Below the pieces are notes generated by a model, which was not told the DNA's origin, made no database searches, and saw only the letters and a program-made list of their open reading frames with translations. The translations under genes and the position numbers were made by a program. Positions 9,740 to 22,006 of a stretch of DNA of 64,000 nucleotides are shown here, one piece after another. The stretch comes from Brasenia schreberi (taxonomy: Eukaryota; Streptophyta; Magnoliopsida; Nymphaeales; Cabombaceae), in NCBI GenBank assembly GCA_036023115.1, contig JAYKKT010000080.1, forward strand, positions 9,818,501 to 9,882,500. The letters are read 5' to 3'. The number at the start of each line of letters is the position of its first letter. Positions within the stretch are counted from its first letter, which is position 1.

Positions 9740-10620
9740 TTTAGTCCTATTCGTTGAAAGATAACATGTCTATCTTCACTATCTACCATTGTTATTATCT
9801 TAAGTAACTAAGAGAATAAGTATCCTATAAAAATATGTGGTACTTATCTCAAAAGTTAGCTTTAAAGTAATATCAATTATAATAATTTTCTCTCTTTCTT
9901 GACTAACTTATGAAGCTTTGTTAATCATATGTAAACATCTTTCTCAATGAATTTTTATGTATAGAAAACTTTGAATAATAATAATAATATTCATAATAAA
10001 TAGTCATTGCAAGTCTAATCAATTTTCTTCCACTAGTATGGATTCTCACCAAATGAATTATAAATAAATTATTTGATATTTTTACATGTATTATTTTTAT
10101 AATTCTCTTGGTTTATTTTATCTCACTGAAATTCTCATTCAGCAACTCTATGCAATGTGCAATACATGAGTACATTAAAGATAGGTGGTTCAATTCAAGT
10201 ATCTTACTAATTGCTTCAATATTATTAGTAATAAATTGAACAATACAATTACGTCTTTGATGACATCTTAAAAAATAAAAAGTGGATTTTCTGTAGTCGT
10301 ATCAGTATGGAACAAAGCATATGACCTCAAAAATAATATCTCTTTTGAACAATAGATAAGGAAGTTCCGTAAAGATCTACATTGGCTATTGTGCGCCTAT
10401 AAATCATAATAGAACAATCAATAATCTTTTATAACTTTCTAAATTTATAACTCCATTAAAAGACAATATCAACCCAGTTTTTCAACCATTTATCCTTAAA
10501 GCATAATAAATAGGTACCTTATAGCTTGATCATGTACTAGCTATATGACATTTGCCATACTTTGATGAAAACTCAAAATTGATAGGTTTTAAATAATTTT
10601 TTTGTTTTCGCTAACGACTT
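9740..10620 (-). pseudogene. hAT transposase relic, DUF659 and following region
   Basis: One minus-strand frame runs QFITNNIEAI, then CIAHCIELLNENFSEIK, a stop, KRIIKIIH, SNNLFIIHLV, HTSGRKLIRLAMT and NSLRKMFT. It lines up with the VVQVVTDNASNY ... CAAHCIDLMLEDIGK ... YNHxWVLxLMRKxTxGREL(I/K)RPxxTRFAT ... LRxMFTSxEW region of DUF659-type hAT transposases. It is older and more decayed than the copies at 1-4221, and ends beside the Ac-like terminal repeat at 9724. The N-terminal portion above about 10450 is not convincing. Confidence 0.65.
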
Positions 10621-11500
10621 TCATACATTTCATATTTACTTTAAAACTCTCTAATATATGATCTCGTGAAGAAATCATAAGATTTTCTCTCAAGCTTGTG
10701 AAAATGTACCTTGGGTTCTCAATCTTATTTCTGTAATGAAGTTAAGCATCAAAATACTTTTCACATAAAACATCTTACTGAAGCCAAAAGAGATGCAAAT
10801 ACTTACAGTTAGCTGCCTCAAGCTATAAAAAATAAAATGGATGCTACAAAAGAGAAAAAAAGAACAAAAATAAATGGTTGATCATAATATTTTGAAGATA
10901 CTTCTCAAAGGATATACGGGAATGAAGTGCATTATATGGTTAAGAAGGAAAAAAAGAAACAACTAAGTATACGAAAAGACAATGATAATATAAGTTTTGG
11001 TAAGAGTTGATTCTTATTTTATTGTAAAAACTCTTACTTGTCCAATAACTCTAAGGGGCAAACGAGGTAGAAATAGAGTAAATGTCTTCCATTTTACTCC
11101 ATCTTAGGAGCTTAACTAGGCACTAATAGATTACGACATCAAATAAAGTAATCGACAAAGTTTATTTTATCTATTATCATACTAGATGGGGTCGGCTAAA
11201 TAGATTCTTTGTTTCCATTGAGTCCTATTATAATTTGTACGATCCATGGTAAATATGTTTCATAAAGTTTTACGTTGGTTGTTGGAAGCCTAACATAATC
11301 CTCCTCTTTTATTTGAACTTGAGACTAGTCATGCAAGGCTGATCCCTTACACGACGGGAGTTACAAAGTTAATTTTATATTTAAATATTTTTTTTTGAAA
11401 ATATCTATCTTTTAATGTAATTTTATTTTTCTTTATGAAAAAAATCAAACTATAATATAAGAACGCGACACGATGCCGGTGAGGTGGGTTTACGTGGCAA
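10621..11500. other. no feature recognised
   Basis: Very AT-rich sequence with stops in all frames. It may be the decayed 5' part of the hAT relic to its left. The last 150 bp become less AT-rich before the LINE relic. Confidence 0.3.
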
Positions 11501-11504
11501 CTGA

Positions 11505-11935
11505 AAAGGTCCAATGCATTCCTTGCCGAAATGTGGGGTCCATTCATGGGATTTGAAGTTTGTTGGAGACTAGGGCAACTAGGGCAAGGAAGTGTTCTCT
11601 GAAACCGACTCCAACAAGGTGGAGGCCATTCACAGCACAATTGAGGAAGCCGAGAATGTGATCCAGCTTATTGCAAAATTAAATAATGGGATGCAAGGAA
11701 GCTGGCAAATCCATATTCGGCACGTACAACGTGAAGACAACAGATGTGCAGAATGGTTAGCGAAAGAAAACAGAACTATCGTCTGAGGATTAATCTGCTG
11801 AAGGATCCTCCGCAGGCTCTGTCTCTCGATAATGGTTGATATCGGTGGGCACCAAGTGTCCAGTGCGGTTCTCTAAAAACCGCCACCACCTTGGGCTTTA
11901 TCCCTGTTTGTCAACAACAAAGAAAAAAAAGTAGC
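11505..11935 (+). pseudogene. non-LTR retrotransposon 3' end with RNase H domain
   Basis: Plus-strand reading AFLAEMWGPFMGFEVCW, a frameshift near 11570-11595, then EVFSETDSNKVEAIHSTIEE ... QIHIRHVQREDNRCAEWLAKEN and a stop at about 11784. This is the C-terminal half of the RNase H domain carried by plant LINE-type retrotransposons (AExWAxxxGL, then ExDS, then HVxREaNxcADxLA). The AxxLA and ExDS motifs are present. Beyond the stop, sequence reading like DDPPQALSL is the usual LINE C-terminus, then GGGCTTTATCCC and a short A-rich stretch near 11920-11930 that looks like a decayed poly(A) tail. 5'-truncation is normal for LINEs. Confidence 0.72.
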
Positions 11936-12560
11936 ACTCGGTGGAATCCACTTTACAAAGCTACTATGTAAAAGCTAGCTATCAACATGGTTTACAATCT
12001 TAAAACATAAAATCTTACTAGCTTGTGAATGCCAGGACGCTAATGAGTTCACTCATGAAATGCCTAACAACTCCACACATTTGATGCTGGGAATGTTGAC
12101 CCTCCATTGATTCTATCTAGAAACTTGATTCTGCATGTTTATTGGGCATCAGTGGGGCAGACAGATGCTTCTCCTATGGCCCAACTGCAATATGTGCGTG
12201 TGAGAGAGAGATGGTTGGGAGTCAAGACTCTTCATCCACAGACCATGAATACCAGGATTTTGTTCAGCTTCAACATACTTGAGAGAGGGATGTGTGTGTG
12301 CGTGAGATAGCAGGTAGCTCATCAGCACAGAGTTAGCCATTACCCTGTGGTGCATGCATTTGGGCTCAAGAAATGTAGCGACAGACTTAGATGACAATCA
12401 TTACCTAAAATTCAAGAGCAACTAATACAACAAATTCCTTATATAAAGCTTAAGAATACTGCTACAAGCGGCATTGACTTCTTCGCTCATTCTATATTGC
12501 AAATAAAGCTTATTAGTGAATGCTTGAAGACATGCTTAAATAATGTGGATGCATTGCCCA
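11936..12560. other. no feature recognised
   Basis: Intergenic sequence with short TG and GA stretches near 12196-12215 and 12290-12303. No supported coding region. Confidence 0.3.
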
Positions 12561-12714
12561 GTGCCCAACGCCAATACTTTTTTTTTTGGTTACAAGGGGA
12601 GGGTGAAGCTTAACACACACACACACGTGCACCCCCTAGGAGTCAAACTCCTCACCAGCATCAACGGCCAGAGTGCATGCATTCAGCTAATGCTCTGAGT
12701 GCCCAATGCGAATG
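12561..12714 (-). mobile_element. tRNA-derived SINE with target-site duplication
   Basis: Read on the minus strand, a SINE of about 122 bp (12698-12577) has an A-box-like TTAGCTGAATGCATGCACT, a B-box-like GAGTTTGACTCC, a TG-rich stretch, then TTAAGCTTCACCCTCCCC, TTGTAACC and a poly(A) of about 10 (T run 12578-12587 on plus). It is flanked by GTGCCCAACGCCAATA (12561-12576) and GTGCCCAATGCGAATG (12699-12714), a 16-bp target duplication with three differences. Related copies are at about 19285, 24277 and 60575. Confidence 0.7.
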
Positions 12715-13555
12715 TTTTTACTGCAATAAGTTGGGAGAAGGTAAGGATCATAATCATTCTGCAATCACCTTCAGCTAACCTTCCTTAGTGTGTGTACTTG
12801 CACTTCTCACTGTTTACAAGTTAAAAGACCCTTGGAAAAATTTTCCGCGGAAATAGTTTCCAAACTCACATGGATGGTCGGCTTTCTGTGTAGAATTGGC
12901 AAATGAGGATGAGAACCCTCCTCTCGTTGCCGCCACACGGATTGAGATCAAGCTCACCTTTGGTATATTGTTTAGATAAAAATATCAAAGATGTATCTAA
13001 AGGAGCTTTCACGCAGAGCCCTGCTGAAGTTTTCTTTTGTTACAATGCAAGGCCGAAGTTGGGTATGCACGTACCGAGTGGTCGAACTCAACTTAGATCA
13101 TGCGGATGAAGAGCCTGCCAGGTGAGCTAACTCTCTGAGTGTGAACCCGGCTGAACTTATCATACAGACCATGTTCATGTTTAGCTCTCATGAGCTAATG
13201 AACTGAACACGAACAAGCTGGGACGGGTCGAAGAAGGAGCATCTCGGTTCATTTACCAGCCTTACACGATGCCGGCCTGGAACCTAATCCATACATCAAA
13301 CAAACTAAACTGCAAAACAGCAAAAAGTGGCCTCACATGGCGACGGAGCTATGTAATTGTCCCTTCGTTCCATTCATATGAGCTGCTGGTGGCGGGCAAA
13401 TGGTGGGTTTTCTAGCGTTAAATAGGTGAGAATCTCCCTCCTTCCCTTCTGGCGAGATTGTTGCCAACAGGCGTTTCATTGTATAAGGCTGAAGGGAAGT
13501 AGCTGGGGACTGTCGTTCGGCAACCTTGCCAATAACTAGATGTGCCTGAACCGGT
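12715..13555. other. intergenic, possible decayed SINE near 12990-13140
   Basis: 13040-13140 contains GTGGTCGAACTCAA and GAGCCTGCCAGGTGAGC, reminiscent of the B-box and 3' part of the SINE family, but no poly(A) or flanking duplication is evident. Nothing else recognised. Confidence 0.3.
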
Positions 13556-13559
13556 GGTT

Positions 13560-13980
13560 CCAAACCACTCCGGTTCTGATTTTCCTGGAACTAGGGATTG
13601 CTGGGACCGGGTTATTTCTGGTTTGAGTCCTAAACTCTTGGAAAAAACATAATTAAAATTTAAAATTTTGAAAAAAATTTAAAAAAGTATATGGAACCGC
13701 AGTTCTGGTTTCATGCAGAATCTGAACCGAACTGGGTGATCTCTGGTCTGGGATCCAGTTTGGCCCGTTCCTGCCGATAGCGCCAATATTGGCCGTTGTA
13801 GCTGGAGGATAAGAAAGCCTTGTTGCAGGGCAAAAGACACCAGAAAACAGGAAGAAGGGGCTAAGAAATGCAGCAAAAATGGTGGCCGTCACTGGTCTCA
13901 ACTAGTTATTGGGGCCGACTCTGGTTCAAGTTTGGGACTGAATCGGTTCCTCAAATTGAACCGGTCCAAACATTTTTAGG
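13560..13980. repeat. CCGGTT-rich non-autonomous element, copy 1
   Basis: Sequence dense in CCGGTTC / GAACCGG and close variants at both edges (CACTCCGGTTCTGATTTT near 13567, TTGAACCGGTCC near 13955), with an AT-rich middle including AATTTAAAATTTTGAAAA. The same layout recurs at about 40180, 57210, 57556 and 59338, where the right end reads CCGGAACCGGACATRTCTA. Interpreted as a non-autonomous hAT-type family; the ends of this copy are not sharply defined. Confidence 0.45.
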
Positions 13981-15890
13981 TTGGGTCACTTGTAGGATAA
14001 AATCTGATCTGACGTGGAAATATCCGAGGTAGATATGTTTTAGTTTGGGAGGGACTCTATGGAAATGTGTCTTGTACTTTGATTTAAGTTCGGTTATGAT
14101 TTGATGGTGGGTCTGGATTCAAAATCACTTTGGATAGCTACTGGGTTTGGATAAGCTTTTAGCGAATGGATTTGAGTTGGATTTTCCAAGTCGGAGTTGA
14201 TTGTCGTTCCCATATAAGAGGCTTCTGTTACAATCATCAGAGAAGTGCACGGATAATTTTTGAGTGCAAGACCTCTCTCGCTCTCTTCCTCTCAGATTTT
14301 TGATCTCTCTCGACCTCAATCTTAATATGAATCTGTCCCCCTCTCGTTGTAGATCTATTTCAATCTCTTGTCTACCTCTATCTCAATCTCTCTCTTGACC
14401 TCTATATAAATCTCTCGTTTTAAGTGGGTGATTGGATATCTTCTCTCTCAAACTGACTATGAATCTCTGGGCAACCATAAAAGAGACGCTAGGAACAGCA
14501 CTTGTGAAAAACGATGCATTCTCTTGTGTGCTTTTTCACCGAGAGTGCTCGTCACCCATCAAAAAGTGATGCAGCTGGGTGCATCATCTCTCTCAAGGGA
14601 AGACACCGCTCAATCTCGTATCTATGTAATAGATGATACAACTTATAAGGCAAGTCATTATTTGAACAGTGATGCACTTCAATGCATCCTACACACTGTC
14701 TCTCTCTTTCTCCACACACACACATATACACACATTCCGTTTCTCTATTCCACCCTTTGTTACAATATGCTTTTGTCCGTATTGTTGGTTGTCAAGAAAC
14801 TAGGTTAAAAACATTCGTTATGGTGGAGAAGATGAGTTTCAATTTAATTGTAGTTGATTGGTTAATGTATTTTTTGATGAGTTAGATGATGATGGACTTG
14901 ATTGTTCATTTATATTTGTGACAAATACAGTATTTTGCAGTCACGATAATATAGTTCGGTATATAAGATATGTTGAGAGGAAGAACAATGTTGACTTTAT
15001 TCTTTTGTCTTACTTGTAAAATAACTCATTATTTGAGTTATAATTGAAGAGTATTTTTTTCAGCTTCATACACTTATTGACTTTGTTCCTTTGTTTCATA
15101 CATAAGTCTACTCGAAATTCTTTTCACACTTAAGAGGTTAAGGCATTGCTCTTTACTTTACATGCACACTCTGGTATGAACATGGTGATCTTAAAATACA
15201 AAATTAGCTAAAGAGAGGAAAGCATGGTCAGTCAATGTTGTCCTTTACTGCAAGACTTGGGTCAACAAGACCTCCTCAAGGATGACTCCTCCCATAGCGT
15301 GTCATCATTTTAAAGAGGATGCACTTTGAGCACGTTATTTTTTTTTAAGTTATCACTTTTTCCGCATGTTTCTATTTTAAGGACAATGTCTTGAATGTGA
15401 TATAGATGCATCTTTGTTTAAATATACATCATATATGATTCTTTAACCCCATGTGTCCAATTTAAGTTTCATGATACATAACATGGTAGACACGCTATAA
15501 ACAAACTATAACAGTATGCCTCTATTTGGACCATCTAATGGTGAGCATAACTTTATGCTCATCGGGCCTAGCTTGCCAATCTTTTTGGTACTTAAAAGTA
15601 AGTTCTAATACTGTTTCATTGGATGTTATAAAAAGAATGAGGCTATGAAATAGGTATTGAAGGCTGGGTGTCTGCTTAGTTTTAAAAAAAATTAACTATT
15701 TCATAGATGCTATTGACATCTTTAGAGGATGATCAATTGTCGCATTTGATCATTTGTTTGTAAGATGTTAGGAGTGCAACACTATATATACTCAAACAAA
15801 TCACTAATTCTTTTTGTTTGGTATTTATTAAGATTTCTTCTTGTCAATAAAAGGCCAACCCATTGTATTTATATTATGCTTTCATGTCAA
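13981..15890. other. no gene recognised; CT-rich stretch
   Basis: 14270-14420 is rich in CTCTC and TCAATCTC and reads as a degenerate CT satellite. The remaining sequence has no convincing coding signal. Confidence 0.3.
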
Positions 15891-15933
15891 ACCATATATA
15901 TATATATATATATACATATATATATACATATAC

Positions 15934-15964
<31 letters not shown>

Positions 15965-16034
15965 CATGAGTGTATGTGTGAAAGAGAGAGAGAGTAGGTT
16001 TACATAACGTAAATTAAATTAATCACTTAATTAC

Positions 16035-16086
<52 letters not shown>
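15891..16086. repeat. compound microsatellites (TA)n, (TACATA)n and (TA)n(TG)n
   Basis: 15893-15966 is TA with interspersed TACA units; 16034-16086 is (AT)n followed by about 17 TG units. A GA stretch (15983-15994) lies between them. Confidence 0.9.
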
Positions 16087-16088
<2 letters not shown>

Positions 16089-16116
16089 ATACACAAATAA
16101 TGACAAAGAACCCTAA

Positions 16117-17760
16117 CTACACATACATCAAATCTTCATCATTGTCGGACATATAATCCATTGTCAGCCTATATAATCTCTTGCAACAATCTTGATGGAG
16201 GTTAATGATATTATATGTCACTAGCAACAATGTTGATATTAGCTCAATATCCGTATTAAAGGTCTCATTATTCCATGACATCCACAATATACTACAAATA
16301 ATGAACAAGGAAGAAAAGTTTAAACTTCTATATTTTATTAACTATAATATGAAAGAGCAAAAAAATACTATTTTACATGATACATCATTCTTGATGTGAA
16401 AGAGTAACTACCTAACATAGGATGAAGGTCCTCATACTAACATACCAACTCATATACAAATCATCACACTCATGCAAGTATGGCACTTGAATGCCAAGGC
16501 ATTGTAGTTAAGGTAATGTGAGTTGTTTGACTATTGAAGAACATCTTGTGCATAATACTTCATCTTATAGGCATGTTGCTTCCTGAACATATGTACTTAT
16601 GAGGCATTAGTAGGTTAATCGGGATTTATTGATAATAACCAAATTGACAAGCAACTCAATCCAACATACACAATTCTACAATGTTTATATATTGAATACA
16701 AACAACAAACTAGGACAAATAATAGGTCTCATCTATGTAGCTTCTTCATTATCATGTGATCTCTGATAGAAAGGAGAAATGATATTGACATTGTTGTAAT
16801 ATCTTTTATCGTCTACATGAAATAGTAAACAACTTTCATTGTTTATAATAAATCACAACCAAATATACAATATCGATAACTACAAACCTATTAAGTCACC
16901 ATCAAGTCTAATTGCTTATGAAAAATAACAAGATAATCAAAAAAATTATCCTTATGAGTAACATTGCCCATTCACCTATATGCATGAGGTTGCTCTATCA
17001 ACTCACCCTAATTGTTGCATCACTCTAAAGGCAAGAAAATTCAAAACACCAAAGCATTTCTTTGTTGACATATTATGAAAAAAAGTATTGCTGCTTTAGC
17101 ATAAGTAAAGTAAATAATTATTGCTTGAAGAAGAGTAGAATGACTATTAAGTTGGTGTATCTCTATGTGAGAAACCTTTTTCAACTGTCTATTCAAATAG
17201 GCTAACGTTGCCATGCCCCAAAAATACTTGCCGACCCTTCATACATCATTGATCAACAACTATATGATCAAAATTATATCTTGCTTCTTCACTTATCCTA
17301 GTAGATGGTATACCAAATCTAATATAACTATAATAACAATACCTAATTTTCTGGTATAATCCTCTTCCTTAAGTACATAACTAGAACATATCAAAATTCT
17401 TGTTGTTTCACTTCATCATAGTCCATGTCTATGAATTCAACCATAATATCTATCTTATACATCATCTCTATAGCATATATGGAAGCTTTAGAGTAACCAC
17501 TCATCGAAAGGCTAACAATCTCATAAATGTTATTGAAATGATAGTAATATCATCTGATATATAAAAGTTGTTAGTGTTAGGTTGCCGACATTCGATAAAG
17601 ACGGTCAACAACAACTGTCCCACCATTTGAAACAAGCATCTATGCTCAAATAATTGAGACCACTACACAATATCCTACCAATTACTTGGCATTCACATGT
17701 CTCTCCTTAAAAAAGACAACTCAACCATAATATTATATCTTGTATGATATATCACCAATT
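16117..17760 (-). pseudogene. plant mobile domain (PMD) protein relic, copy 2
   Basis: Minus strand, homologous from end to end to the better copy at 37159-38842. It starts with the TTGGTGATATATCAT block near 17760. It continues through TNNFYISDDIT (the (H/F)xxxxxxMTxTLxDV position), MVEFIDMDYDEV, a WYTIYWDK stretch (PMD YL(L/F)xxLG...FPDK position) and SASIFGAWQR (YSWGxAxLAxLYR position). It ends with CCKRLYRLTMDYMSDNDEDL and a stop at 16117. Many stops and frameshifts. PMD proteins (MAIN/MAIL1 in host genes) are also carried by Mutator-like and gypsy elements; this copy is transposon-like rather than a host gene. Confidence 0.65.
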
Positions 17761-19284
17761 TTAACAGTCCCTCCATATTTACATGAAACATTTGTTAGTC
17801 ACTATCATATCTAAGAATCTTTTACTTGTACATAGAATGTGTAAATCTAATAAAGATTTAGAATCACAACCACCTTATATGTTATGTAACTTGTAAGGCT
17901 GGTCATCGACTCTAGGATAGGAGGGGGGACAACGTGGTCACCCTCTATAGATAGTTCATCTGTGCCTATGTCATAATGACACTATAAAGGATTGGTGTTA
18001 TGGTGGTAACTTAAAGAATATACTGCATACTTTGTCTCAAAGTCATGCTGAAGGATAATCCACTTGTGATAGCTTGTCATTAGCGGTCTCCACGTGTCAA
18101 CATAATCGTCTAATATATGTCAACTCAAAAGCATTGTATCATTTTGATGATAACAATACAAGGTTCTACATGCTTGCTATAATATGCTATATCGTACCTC
18201 TATGAGTCATTCCTTTTACATGATCCAAAAAAACAAAAGTTTCATTATAATATATGAAAATGAAAGAGACTATGTAATAAAATAAACAATAATTAGTATA
18301 CTAATTCATTAAAATGATCATTACTAGCCGTTATATTGACACACATATTATATATAAATAGAGAGAGAGGCATGATCTCGTAATCCCTAATAGAGAGAAG
18401 CCACCTAGCTATGTGACCTTGTTAAGGGATGATGTGAGCTGTCTATGACACCCTATCTGGAGGTGACATGGCATGTTCATATTTCTTCGCAAAATAAATC
18501 GTGGTCTACTTGTGTCTCATACTAAGGGAAGACATGACATGCCATGTTTCCTCCCAACGGTTATTGACTACAAATTGAGGAAACAAATGAAGGGAGAAGA
18601 AAAAGAGAAAAGCATTTGTTTTTGTGATAGGAATACTAAATCAATCACGTGATAGAGGTTTTATCAATTTGTGTAGTCGATGCAAAATCAACTACGAGGG
18701 ATAGAGGCTGCCGGTCATTTGGTGACCTTGTCGATGCTCCAAACTAGAGAGGGAGGCATCTAAAGGAGAGGAGATTTAAATGAGAGGGGAAGTGGAGGGG
18801 AGAACAAGAGAGTGGGGAGAGAGGCACATGAGAGAGAGGGGCATTATCAGAATAAAATGGTTGCATTTAGTAAAAAGGGTGGTGCATTTAGTAATACCTC
18901 TATTAGATCTAAACTGATTAATATTTTTTGGTAGGTCAAGACTCTCACAATCTGTTTGACTTAGTTTTAGGTGCTATTTGGATATAACTTGCAATAGTTT
19001 CCATATTTGGATCTGGATTAGTTTAGAGTTTGAATAAATCCAATTGGATATTTGATCAGATTTGGTTCATCTTTAGTTCGAGTTGGGCCCTATAAGATAA
19101 ATTGAGTGATTTAGATGGATCGTAGCCGGATTCTGCTCATTCTAGTTACTTTAGATTGGGTTAGTTACTTGGCTATAGTTAAGATCCAACTAACCTAATC
19201 CAGGTTAAGTATTTTGGATCTGTATCTTCACATTTGGATTTGTGGATCATTATTGAGACCCATTTTTTGCTTTTCTGCATTTTA
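17761..19284. other. no gene recognised
   Basis: AT-rich on the left, with GA-rich stretches at 18358-18370 and 18750-18845. Nothing supported as coding. Confidence 0.3.
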
Positions 19285-19392
19285 ATATCTTTTCTTTTTG
19301 TCACAAAGGGAGGTTGAGGCCCAACACACACACATGCAGCTCCTGGGAGGTGAACTCCCAACCAACAGCAAGCACCCTGCCAGCATCTATAA
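19285..19392 (-). mobile_element. tRNA-derived SINE, second copy
   Basis: On the minus strand: B-box-like GGGAGTTCACCTCCC, a TG stretch, TTGGGCCTCAACCTCCC, TTTGTGACAAAAAGAAAA. Clearly the same layout as the SINE at 12577-12698. The 5' end is near 19390; no clear target duplication seen. Confidence 0.55.
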
Positions 19393-20422
19393 AGACATGG
19401 CTTTTCTCATTCTTTCGTTTATTTTCTTTTCTTTCGCACAGTAGTTTCCTTGAATTCTTGCTCTGCATGAGTAGCAGCTCTTCTGCTAAGTCCATAAAAT
19501 TGTTACAGTTTTAGGTTACCAACAAACGGAGCATCTTGTCAACGATGATAGTGACACACTACGACTTACCCCTCATCCGCCTGAACATTGTCATGCATTT
19601 CATTACAGATTCATTAGGATTTTGTTTCGTGTGAGTAGGGTTAACCACCGTGGTTTCAGAGGCTGGTAGGAGTAAAATTTCATGGAATAATCTTTTCATT
19701 TCGGCTCACATTGGAACAGAATTTGATCGCAATGTTGAATTCCACATAAAATTTGTTCTTGTCAGAGATGAATGAAACAACTGAAGTACCCCACATTGTG
19801 TCATATAAACTGTCCAATATGTTTCAGTGTAGACCTGTCATCCTCTCCTAAGCAAGAGTATCGAATCCTCGAGGCAAGGGGGTGGGCTGCATCAATCCAT
19901 TATGGATAGAGTTTATGGTAAGCTGCGTCATTGTTCCATATCGAAAAGGGTAACGCATTTCTTAGCAAGTGCATTTGGGTTGATCAACAGTGCTGCTTTC
20001 CGTTTGGCAACTGGAGGTTGATTTGCCTATGGAACTTCTGCTTGACATGCATACCTTCATTGCCAAATGGTTTGTTTTGATAGTCAACAATGTATTGAGA
20101 GAAATGGTGAGATTGATGGGCCACCATTGCATGTTGAGAATATAGCTTTCTGTTGCCATGACATTCCGAATGTTGTTCGCATTTGCCTGCCAATGGGTGG
20201 TAGGACGTGCCCCTGATAAACCTGGTGATAATTGACATGGTCCGGCTCCACACTGAGTGGGGGGCTGTATAAGTGTCCTACATTCAGTGTTCATTCCTGC
20301 ACTCCCTCTCAAGAGTAGTATTGATCTCATATTATGAATCATTGGTTGCAAGATATCCTTGTAGTGAAGTGGTAGAGTATTGATTGCTTCTTATAAGGCC
20401 GCTTCCAATTTCACTCTTAGCG
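19393..20422. other. no gene recognised
   Basis: Overlapping open frames exist on the minus strand at 19962-20351 but show no recognisable motif or consistent coding signature. Not annotated as a gene. Confidence 0.3.
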
Positions 20423-20557
20423 ATGGAGAAAGTTCAACCTCGACATTATGGATTCCGAAACGCTTCTTCCGCTCGGTCTCCGGTGAAGCTCTTGGATTTC
20501 TACCGCTACTCGCAGTGGGAGAGGGATTATCATTATCCTTTGTGGGATCATCTTTGA
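20423..20557 (+). CDS. short ORF of unknown function, possible first exon or fragment
   Basis: Plus-strand ATG at 20423 opens a 44-codon frame, MEKVQPRHYGFRNASSARSP then VKLLDFYRYSQWERDYHYPL, ending at TGA 20555-20557. The composition is more protein-like than its surroundings (W, Y, R, D in balanced use and GC at codon third positions), which is why it is listed. The bases after the codon for Leu could also be read through a splice at ...CTGCAATAG/GTTGAAAG, so it may be the first exon of something larger or a retained gene fragment. I do not recognise the family. The antisense frame is also open and is considered the shadow. Confidence 0.25.
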   Translation: MEKVQPRHYGFRNASSARSPVKLLDFYRYSQWERDYHYPLWDHL

Positions 20558-21476
20558 ACCTGCAATAGGTTGAAAGCAATATTGTTATCCATTCAGACAT
20601 AAGAAATGCAAGAAGGAAACAGTAAATATGATCATGCCGCTGGGAGTTAAATGATGCAAGTTAGTGCAATGGCGACTGATGTAGCTGACTGTACTGAGCT
20701 TATGTAAGTCTTGATTTTAGTTTTGGCTCCGTGCTGACAATGAATGATGTGGCACCCCAAAATTGTAATTGCAACCAGTCACCAAGATTACAATATTGCT
20801 TACATAAGGCCATCCCTTCACCAGTCACCAAGATTACAGTCAATCTTAAGGCCATCAACCACTACAACCAGATTGTATTCATGACGTTCTAGATAAATTG
20901 TTCTTTGAATTTGAATCATGTTAATGTATAGCTAATAAACATAATAGAAGTAGACTCTTTCGTCCTTCGTTAGGTTTGCTGACTTTGGTCAAGATGAATC
21001 GAATGTCACTTCTTTCATTTTCAAATTGTTTTATTTCCTTTATTATTTCGTTCAGCAATACATACCTAGCAGTATTATAAAACATTTAATTTGCCTTATT
21101 ATGCGCAAAATTTACAATAAATTGTCATAAAATCGAAAGTCATCCTTCATTGAAATACGAAAACATTTTCTAAGGATCAATCAGATATAACTAAAGGTGC
21201 AGTTCTTTGATTCTTTAAACAGTAAAAACTGACTCCGTTTAACAATGAACGCATTGAACTTATCAAGAATGTCTCGAATACCTTGAAAAGTGATGTATGT
21301 TTGAAAAAGATTATTTAGGGGAGGGAGAGAGAGATTTCCCAGCTTTGGCTTTAGTTAGATCGGTGCAATTTAAGTTCGTCTGAACTGATAAAATAGTTCT
21401 TGATTGCAGTGACACAAAATTCAAGCAAGGATATATAAATGAAGTAAACATGCAAAGCCAATAAAATTGTACCAAC

Positions 21477-22006
21477 CGTGACGGCCCCAGCGAACCGGCA
21501 TTAACTCGCATGTATGTGATAAGCCAACTTGCGCTATGGTAAAACACATTGTCCATAGACCGAAGCTGCAAACCTGAGATGAAGGGTATGCTTCCTGCAT
21601 TTATTACAAGACATACATTTATTGCAGTATTATTTGCTGATGGTGATGATCTCGGTCCTTAGAATATGACTTGTATTGTCTAATTTCACCGTCTGCCAAC
21701 GATCAGCTCCCAAATAGATATCAAAATTCGGAAGTAGGTTCAGTCCATCGTAGTTTCCATACATGAACGATGCTGGAATCAGGTACCTTCTACCTTCGAT
21801 TACAGGCAACAACGTGTAGCAGTTCCTTGTGTAATTAGGAAAGTACCTTACTGCTTGGAACGTCACTGCATTGTTAATAGAGCTAGTAGCAACTTTCTGT
21901 CTTTCTCCAGAAACAATGTAGTTATCATCTGAAGTGTAAATGTAACCTAATTCATCTGTGGACTGGGTGCCAGTTGGTTGCCCAGAGTTCAAGTTGATAA
22001 ATTGAT
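21477..22006 (-). pseudogene. malectin-like receptor kinase ectodomain fragment, exon 2
   Basis: Minus strand, acceptor TTTTGCAG before 22006. Encodes QFINLNSGQPTGTQSTDELG, YIYTSDDNYIVSGE, VRYFPNYTRNCYTLLPV, GRRYLIPASFMYGNYDGLN, FDIYLGADRWQTV, then EIITISK. This is the first half of the malectin-like domain (PF12819) found in LRR receptor kinases: IDCG-like start, YxxD, RxFPxGxRNCYxL, YLIRAxFxYGNYDG, FDLYLG. After ISK the frame shifts by one base (AGCAAATAATACTGC); the other frame continues TAINVCLVINAGSIPFISG, LQLRSMDNVFYHS. The exon appears to end at CACG/GTTGGT near 21477. No second malectin half, LRRs, membrane span or kinase was found downstream, so the gene is truncated as well as frameshifted. 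Confidence 0.8.

Noticed and set aside
12577..12698. Possible functional tRNA gene because of A- and B-box-like words
   Set aside because: No cloverleaf can be drawn and it has a poly(A) tail and target duplication, so it is a SINE.
19962..20351. 129-codon minus-strand frame, considered as a copia gag or protease fragment
   Set aside because: I could not match any zinc knuckle or DSGA-type motif; the neighbouring frame is equally open.
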